Shown here in pieces: positions 59,276-64,000 of a stretch of 64,000 nt of DNA; position 1 is the stretch's first letter; every line of letters starts with the position of its first letter. The stretch comes from Acetobacteraceae bacterium (GTDB taxonomy: Bacteria > Pseudomonadota > Alphaproteobacteria > Acetobacterales > Acetobacteraceae): contig CANJJS010000017.1 in NCBI GenBank assembly GCA_947474705.1, positions 1-64,000 on the forward strand, in the 5' to 3' direction. Position numbers and translations under genes: made by a program. The notes beneath the pieces are model-generated. The model was not told where the DNA came from and made no database searches. It saw nothing but the letters and a program-made list of their open reading frames with translations.

Positions 59276-60824
59276 TCACCGCGCCGCCCCGCCGATCGCC
59301 CGCGTTTGGGCATCCACCGTTTGGGCGGTCCCGGCGATCCGGGACAGCCGGTTTTCGATATCCTTGCGGCGGTTCACATCGACGCCAGCCCAGTCGACGG
59401 CCGGGGTGAGGGTGACGAGGACGGGGTTCTGGGACAGGCCGGTCAGGCTGGTGCGCGCCAGTTTCAGGCGCAGCGCCATGCCCGGCAGCGTGCGCTCGCC
59501 GTCGATCCAGAGCGCGGTGGCGGCGACGAAGGCGGGTTTGTTGGAACGCACGAGGCGCCAGCCATGGGCTGAGGCGCCTGCTTCGTCGGCCAAAGGTGTT
59601 TCGGTGATATCGTCGGCGTCCGGCGCGCGTGTCAGGCGGCGGCGGGCGGTGTTGATCGGCGCGGCGGTGGCGCGGCGGGAGAAGACGTCGACGCGGACCG
59701 TCAGGGGCAGCCCGCCGCAGACGACTCGTTGCGAGAGGGCGGTGTCCTCGGCCCCGGGGATCGGGCTGGCGGGCCCGCTCGCGACGCAGGCCGGGCCAAG
59801 GTCGATCGGGCGCAGGACCCCGGCGGCGATGCTGGGGGGCGCGTTGAACCCGGCGACGGCGAGCGGTCCCATGGCGGCGAGCGCGGCGGTGGCGAGGCCC
59901 GCGATCAGACCCCGGCGGGCGAGATTCGGCGTGGGGATCATGGGCGGGCCGGCCGCGGCCTCGGGCAAGGTGTCCTCGCGGAATGGCAGGCCAAGGAAGG
60001 TCAGCAGCAGAATGACGAAGGAGAAGAAGAGCCAGCCATAGACCAGGTGGTCGGCCGCGGCGGCTTCGGCGCTGCCCATGACGTGGCCGAGCCAGACGAT
60101 GCCAAGGGCGCGGATGCCGTTGGCGACGATGGGGACGGCGATCGAGACCGCGACGAAGGCCGCGCGCCGGACCGGGCTCCGGTACATCAGGATGGCATAG
60201 AGGGCGCCGAAGGCGATGGAGGCGATAAGGAAGCGCAGCCCGGCGCAGGCTTCCGCGACGTAGAACACGCCTTCCGGGATTTCGATGATGTAGCCGTCGA
60301 TATAGGCGGGAAAGCCAAGGAAGCCGACGCCGATCGCGATGAACCAGGCGGTGATGTCCTGCAGCCGGGGGGTCAGGAACTCGCCGAAGGGGACGAGGAA
60401 ATACAGATAGAGCAGGGGACCCAGGACGGCGCGGAACAGGCGGGGGCCGAGCATGGCGAGGCACAGGACCTCGAAGAAGCTGACGACCGCGAGTTGGCGT
60501 CCTTCCATGATGCCCAGACGCTCGGCGGCGAGCCAGGCGGCGGCGGCGGGCAGCGCGAGGAGGGCGGCGGCGGGGCAGGGGGCGGCGGCCAGGCCGCGCA
60601 GCGCGGGGCTGCGGTCCCAGATCAGATAGAGCGCGATCGGGATGACCAGGGCGCAGTGGTTATAGGCCGTGGAGTCGATCCAGGTGCGGACGGCGGCGCC
60701 GATTTCGGCCGGGAACAGGATGGCGATGGCGGCGGTGCCGATGGCGAGTCCAGCCCAGGCGCCGCGCAGCGCGGCGATGGTCTGGTGCGGGGGGGGGGGC
60801 GTGCGTGGCCGCGGATTCGCTCAT
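59276..60824 (-). CDS. xrtA: Exosortase A fused to EpsI domain, frame interrupted at a C11 tract
   Basis: Exosortase of the XrtA type, an inner-membrane transpeptidase-like enzyme processing PEP-CTERM proteins. The intact 410-residue ORF starts only at an internal ATG (60508). The ATG at 60824 overlaps the glycosyltransferase stop (ATGA) and encodes MSESAATHAPPP; then 11 C (60789-60799) shift the frame. With 10 C the frame joins HQTIAALRGAWAGLAIG... and gives 515 residues with the missing first helices. Catalytic Cys193 (AEACAGLRF), Arg238 (NGIRALGIV) and His259 (DHLVYGWLFF) are present in corrected numbering. After about residue 285 a soluble EpsI domain is fused (NLARRGLIAGLAT... VDVFSRR...TLPGMALRLKLARTSL). 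XrtA assignment rests on the neighbours. Frame error or phase-variable switch: see findings. Confidence 0.82.
60789..60799. repeat. Homopolymer tract of 11 G (C11 on the coding strand)
   Basis: TGC, then 11 G, then CGTGCG on the plus strand. It is the longest mononucleotide run I noticed in the window. It lies 25-35 nt into the exosortase gene, right after its start. Slipped-strand mispairing at such tracts is the classic mechanism of phase variation. It is also a common place for sequencing or assembly errors. Confidence 0.9.
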
Positions 60825-62041
60825 GGGTTGGCTCCGTGGGGGCGCATCAGGTCGTCGAAGCCGCTGAGGCATGCGTCCCAGTCGTAGTGTTCCAGTATCA
60901 GGCGGCGGGCGGCGGTGGAGAGGGCGGCGCGTTCGGCGGCGGAATCGGGGTGCGCCAGGCGGATGGCGGCGGCGGCGATCGCGGCGGCGTCTTCGGCCAG
61001 CACCAGGTCGCGGCCGGGCTGGGCGTCGATGCCCTCCCACGCGCCAGAGGTGACGATGACGGGTTTGGCCATGGCCATTGCTTCCAGGACCTTGTTTTGA
61101 ATGCCGCAGGCGATCCGCATCGGCGCGACGGCGGCGATGGCGTGCTGGACATAGGGGCGGACGTCGGGGACGCGTCCCGTGACGGAGACGCCGTCGAGGC
61201 TGGCCAGGCGTTTGACCTCGTCGGCGGGGTTGCCGCCGACGATCTGGAAGGCGGCGGCGGGCAGGGATTGGCGGACGATGGGCAGGATCGTTTCGGCGAA
61301 CCAGACGGCGGCGTCGATGTTGGGCCGGTAGTCCATGGTGCCGGTGAAGACGAAGGTGGGGTTCGCCGGGTCGAAGGGGGCGGGGAAGCTGTGCGCGGGG
61401 CTGAAATACCGGTGATCGACGCCGCAACTGATGCCGCGGATTTTGGCGGCGGCCTCGGGCACATGGGCGCGGAACAGGCGGGCCTCGGTTTCGGTGACGA
61501 GGATGGACTGGTCGCACTCCAGCGCCACGCGGCGTTCCAGGCGGCGGACCTGGCGCCATTCGCGGCGGTAGACCAGGTTCATGGGGAAGCGGGATGTTTC
61601 GGAGTAAGACAGGAATTTCTCGGAATCGACATCGCCCAGCTCGACGATGCGCGTCCCCGTCGGCGGCAGGTCGAGGATGTATGGCGCCATGTTGGAGGAG
61701 TTCACGAATGTCATTTCCGGTTTGACCTCGGTCATCACTCGTTCGACCCAGCGCCGCAGGCCGCGATCGCGGAAGAAGGTCACGCTGAGCGGTTCGTTGG
61801 TCAGCAGGCCGGTGGCGCAGGCGAATTTGGCGCGGTCGCGATTCAGCGGGGCGGTGTACATGTCCTTGCAGAGGGCGCGGACGGTCTCGATGTGCTGGTT
61901 ATCGGCGGGGTCGTCGATCAGGCAGCCGAAATGCACGTCGTACCATTTGGTCAAATAGTTCAGGATGTGCCAGTTGCGGATCTTCTCGCCCTTGATCAGG
62001 GGGTAGGGCAGGCGCTGCATCAGGAAAAGCAGGTTGGGCAT
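60821..62041 (-). CDS. XrtA-system glycosyltransferase (TIGR03087-type)
   Basis: A 406-residue GT-B glycosyltransferase of the PEP-CTERM/XrtA exopolysaccharide group. The start is the ATG at 62041 (MPNLLFLMQRLPYPLIKGEKIRNWHIL), which matches the family N-terminus; the ORF track's earlier start is a TTG overlapping the FemAB gene. IRGISCGVDHRYFSP and FVFTGTMDYRPNIDAAVWFAETILP, with GRVPDVRPYVQHAIAAVAPMRIACGIQNKVLEAMAMAKPVI, are the nucleotide-sugar binding region. It probably adds a sugar during assembly of the exosortase-linked exopolysaccharide. Stop overlaps the exosortase start. Confidence 0.88.
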   Translation of the reverse strand: MPNLLFLMQRLPYPLIKGEKIRNWHILNYLTKWYDVHFGCLIDDPADNQHIETVRALCKDMYTAPLNRDRAKFACATGLLTNEPLSVTFFRDRGLRRWVERVMTEVKPEMTFVNSSNMAPYILDLPPTGTRIVELGDVDSEKFLSYSETSRFPMNLVYRREWRQVRRLERRVALECDQSILVTETEARLFRAHVPEAAAKIRGISCGVDHRYFSPAHSFPAPFDPANPTFVFTGTMDYRPNIDAAVWFAETILPIVRQSLPAAAFQIVGGNPADEVKRLASLDGVSVTGRVPDVRPYVQHAIAAVAPMRIACGIQNKVLEAMAMAKPVIVTSGAWEGIDAQPGRDLVLAEDAAAIAAAAIRLAHPDSAAERAALSTAARRLILEHYDWDACLSGFDDLMRPHGANP

Positions 62042-62045
62042 GGGG

Positions 62046-63086
62046 TCAGCCAAGGCCGCGTACGATCGGCGGGCCCAGTAAATTGGCCACCGGGAGCGGT
62101 AGCTTTTTCCACGCGGCGATGAACAGCCGGTATTTCGGGTTCAACGGATTGTGGTCGGGGATCGAGGCCCCGGGCGCGAGCAAATAGCGGTAGCGCAGCG
62201 GCGCGGCGGTAAACCCCCAGTTCTTTTTGAAATCGTGCGCGCCGGTGCCGAGTTTGCTGCGGCCGAAATCGAACAGGCGATAGCCGCGTTCGGCGGCGCG
62301 GCGCATGACTTCCCAGTACATGAAATCGTTGCCCGCCCGGCCGCGGGCGGCCAGGGTGCCGCCGCCGTAATAGGGCAGGACCTCCTCGCGAAAATAGAAA
62401 TTCATGACGGAGGCGATGGCGGTTTCGCCGTCCAGGATCGTCACGGTGTCGCAATCGGGGCCGAACGCCTCCGCCAGAATGGAAAAATAGCGGCGGGAGA
62501 AGACCGGGGTGCCAAGGTTGCGGACGCTCTCGGCGTAGATGCCGTGCAGGCGGCCGGTGTCGCGATCGACGACGGAGGTCAGGTTGTTCGAAATCCCCTT
62601 GCGGACCATCGCGCGCTGCTTGCGCGGAATGGCCTTCATGTTCTTGTCGTGATCCGCCTCGATCGGTTTCCGGAACGTCACATACAGATCCGGCCGTTCC
62701 ATCCACGCGCCCTGTGCGGGGCCGTCGGTGTCGCGGACACGGAACTCCACGGCCGAGGCACCGGATTTTGCCAGCAGCGCCGCGGCGTGCGCGGTCAGGG
62801 CGGATTCGGTCTCCGGGTCCACGGCCAGCGGGCCGCCGTAGACGCAGAAGGGGACCGATATGAACGTGTCGCCGAACAGCAAGGTTTTGACGCGCGCCAA
62901 GGGCAGGACCCCCACGATCGCGCCGTCGCGCTCAGCGTAGACGTAGTGCGTGGTGTGGCCGAAGGCTTTCTCGACGATGCCGGCCCATGCGGAGAGGTGG
63001 AAAAAAGTGCCGTTCGGGTGGGCCCGGACGAAACCATCCCAGGCCGCGGCGGAGGCGGTGTCGAGAGGGCGGATCGCGAGGGGCAT
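62046..63086 (-). CDS. FemAB-like XrtA/PEP-CTERM-associated acyltransferase
   Basis: A 346-residue GNAT/FemAB-fold protein. The start is the ATG at 63086 (MPLAIRPLDTASAAAWDGFVRAHPNGTFFHLSAWAGIVEKAFG), overlapping the deacetylase stop by one base; the longer ORF is a shadow. MKAIPRKQRAMVRKGI and FDFGRSKLGTGAHDFKKNWGF are the hallmark motifs of this family. FemAB proteins transfer amino acids from aminoacyl-tRNA to peptidoglycan-like acceptors; in XrtA loci the acceptor is unknown and may be the exopolysaccharide or its lipid carrier. Confidence 0.88.
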   Translation of the reverse strand: MPLAIRPLDTASAAAWDGFVRAHPNGTFFHLSAWAGIVEKAFGHTTHYVYAERDGAIVGVLPLARVKTLLFGDTFISVPFCVYGGPLAVDPETESALTAHAAALLAKSGASAVEFRVRDTDGPAQGAWMERPDLYVTFRKPIEADHDKNMKAIPRKQRAMVRKGISNNLTSVVDRDTGRLHGIYAESVRNLGTPVFSRRYFSILAEAFGPDCDTVTILDGETAIASVMNFYFREEVLPYYGGGTLAARGRAGNDFMYWEVMRRAAERGYRLFDFGRSKLGTGAHDFKKNWGFTAAPLRYRYLLAPGASIPDHNPLNPKYRLFIAAWKKLPLPVANLLGPPIVRGLG

Positions 63087-63964
63087 CAGGCGGCGGCGGA
63101 CTGGTGGATCGGTGGGCGCGTCCGGGCGGGCAGCAGATCCGCGTAGACATTGTCCATGCGCCCCCAGGCGAAGCGGCGCAGGATATCGTCCAGATCGGCC
63201 TCCATGCGCGACAGGTTCGTGTAGTGACGCAGGCGGGATTTCCACCCGGCGCCGGGAATCCTCGGTTGGTCCTGGTCGATCTCCCAGGGATGGAAATAGA
63301 AGATGCCGGGTTGCCGGTCGGTTTCGTGCACGCGAGCCAGGCCAAGGCGATACAGGAACGAGGGCAGGAGCCGGAAATAGCCGCCGCCGGAGCACGGCCA
63401 GTTGCGTCCGAAGGCGCGGACGGTGGTCATCGGGATCTCCCAGAACCCATCGCCATCGGGTTGAAAGGGCGTTCGCGACGCGCCGGGCATGCCGTAAAGG
63501 TCGTGCGCGATCGGGTTGATGCTGGAGCTGTAGCGATGGCCGGTCTCGCGCAGTACGCCGAACGCCCAAAGGTTGCGCGCGCCGATCGAGAAAGTCGCGG
63601 CGCGGTAACCGGCGATTTCGACGCCGCCGATGTCTTCCAGCGTTGCCTTGGCGCGGCTGACGTCCTGGCGGAATTCCTCGGGGTTCTGGCTGTCGGCGCG
63701 GGTGTGATCCCAGCCGTGGCTGGCGAGTTCGTGCCCGGCGGCGACGATGCGGCGGACCATCGCGGGGTGACGCTCGGCGATCCAGCCCAGCGTGAAGAAC
63801 GTGGCCTTAACATCCGCGCGGTCGAACTGGGCCAGGATGCGATCGACGTTGGCCTCGACACGGCGGGGAAAACCGTCCCACTCCGCGCGGGAGACGCACC
63901 CGGCGAAGGCCTGGACCTGGAAATAGTCCTCCACATCGACCGTCATGGCATTGCGGATCGTCAT
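63086..63964 (-). CDS. XrtA-system polysaccharide deacetylase (DUF3473)
   Basis: A 292-residue NodB-type deacetylase with the C-terminal DUF3473 extension typical of PEP-CTERM loci. Motif 1 TVDVEDYF (the ED variant), motif 2 HELASHGWDHT with the zinc histidines, motif 3 IAGYRAATFSI, then GGYFRLLPSFLYRLGLARV and GIFYFHPWEID. It likely removes acetyl groups from the polymer or lipid-linked sugar. Start overlaps the stop of the next upstream gene (ATGA), so the whole locus is one translationally coupled operon. Confidence 0.92.
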   Translation of the reverse strand: MTIRNAMTVDVEDYFQVQAFAGCVSRAEWDGFPRRVEANVDRILAQFDRADVKATFFTLGWIAERHPAMVRRIVAAGHELASHGWDHTRADSQNPEEFRQDVSRAKATLEDIGGVEIAGYRAATFSIGARNLWAFGVLRETGHRYSSSINPIAHDLYGMPGASRTPFQPDGDGFWEIPMTTVRAFGRNWPCSGGGYFRLLPSFLYRLGLARVHETDRQPGIFYFHPWEIDQDQPRIPGAGWKSRLRHYTNLSRMEADLDDILRRFAWGRMDNVYADLLPARTRPPIHQSAAA

Positions 63965-64000
63965 GCGTCCTTCTCCACGGCGGCGGCGAGAAGTTTGACG
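63961..64000 (-). CDS. 3' end of an upstream XrtA-locus gene (truncated by window edge)
   Basis: Only the last 12 codons are visible, reading VKLLAAAVEKDA and a TGA that overlaps the deacetylase ATG. In XrtA loci the gene just upstream of the DUF3473 deacetylase is often the XrtA-associated ATPase; that identity is inferred from locus order only and cannot be confirmed from 12 residues. Confidence 0.5.
   Translation of the reverse strand, partial: VKLLAAAVEKDA

Overview
The window looks like a chromosomal piece of a GC-rich alphaproteobacterium, most likely Rhodospirillales and probably the Acetobacteraceae. This rests on high GC throughout, the mtaB-ftsY pair, the frr-uppS-cdsA-dxr-rseP run, the mutY/dciA/dsbA-like/smc arrangement, the mreBCD-mrdA-rodA operon, and intergenic GC-rich palindromic repeats of a kind I associate with this group. 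The genus is not determined. I see no rRNA, tRNA, CRISPR array, insertion sequence or prophage.

Layout. 1-7.6 kb: mtaB and ftsY; a 61-residue membrane protein behind a sigma54-like promoter/palindrome; dnaE; a small hypothetical gene; a DUF433/DUF5615 toxin-antitoxin-like pair. 7.8-16.7 kb: a MaoC-like hydratase coupled to an RND efflux pair, a metallo-beta-lactamase-fold gene behind an FNR/FixK-type box, and an orphan molybdenum hydroxylase large subunit. 16.8-25.9 kb (minus): methyltransferase, DUF4166 protein, mazG, then rseP-dxr-cdsA-uppS-frr-pyrH (isoprenoid, phospholipid and envelope-stress functions) and an MFS transporter. 26-32.8 kb: a thioesterase, then a tightly packed catabolic operon (carboxylesterase, phosphotriesterase-like lactonase, zinc-type dehydrogenase, GMC oxidoreductase) and a divergent NADP-dependent reductase. 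33.1-38.6 kb: the complete cell-shape operon mreB-mreC-mreD-mrdA-rodA. 38.8-48.7 kb: accessory metabolism (a carboxylesterase-fold protein without its nucleophile, SDR, two Gfo/Idh/MocA oxidoreductases, CinA-like amidase, hydrolase/deacetylase pair, FAH-family enzyme, ribokinase) plus a RES/Xre toxin-antitoxin pair. 49-54.7 kb: smc, a DsbA-like protein, dciA and divergent mutY. 54.8-59.3 kb: hicBA, a thiamine-diphosphate enzyme with a Bug-type binding protein, and an SDR with an altered active site. 59.3-64 kb: part of an exosortase-A (XrtA) exopolysaccharide locus: DUF3473 deacetylase, FemAB-like protein, TIGR03087-type glycosyltransferase, and an exosortase-EpsI fusion.

The most interesting observation is in the XrtA locus. 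The exosortase start codon overlaps the stop of the glycosyltransferase gene in an ATGA arrangement, but 24 bases into the gene there is a run of 11 C (11 G on the plus strand) that throws the reading frame out. With 10 C the protein is a full 515-residue exosortase-EpsI fusion. This is either an error in the sequence or a homopolymeric ON/OFF switch for exosortase-dependent surface protein sorting.

Other points worth following are the FNR-type box, the large palindromic intergenic elements (a 78-bp unit present three times; a ~395-bp palindrome at 43.8-44.2 kb built around a 29-bp REP-like motif), two enzyme-fold proteins lacking key catalytic residues, and predicted autoregulatory operators at two toxin-antitoxin modules. 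Apart from these the window is mostly ordinary housekeeping and catabolic DNA.
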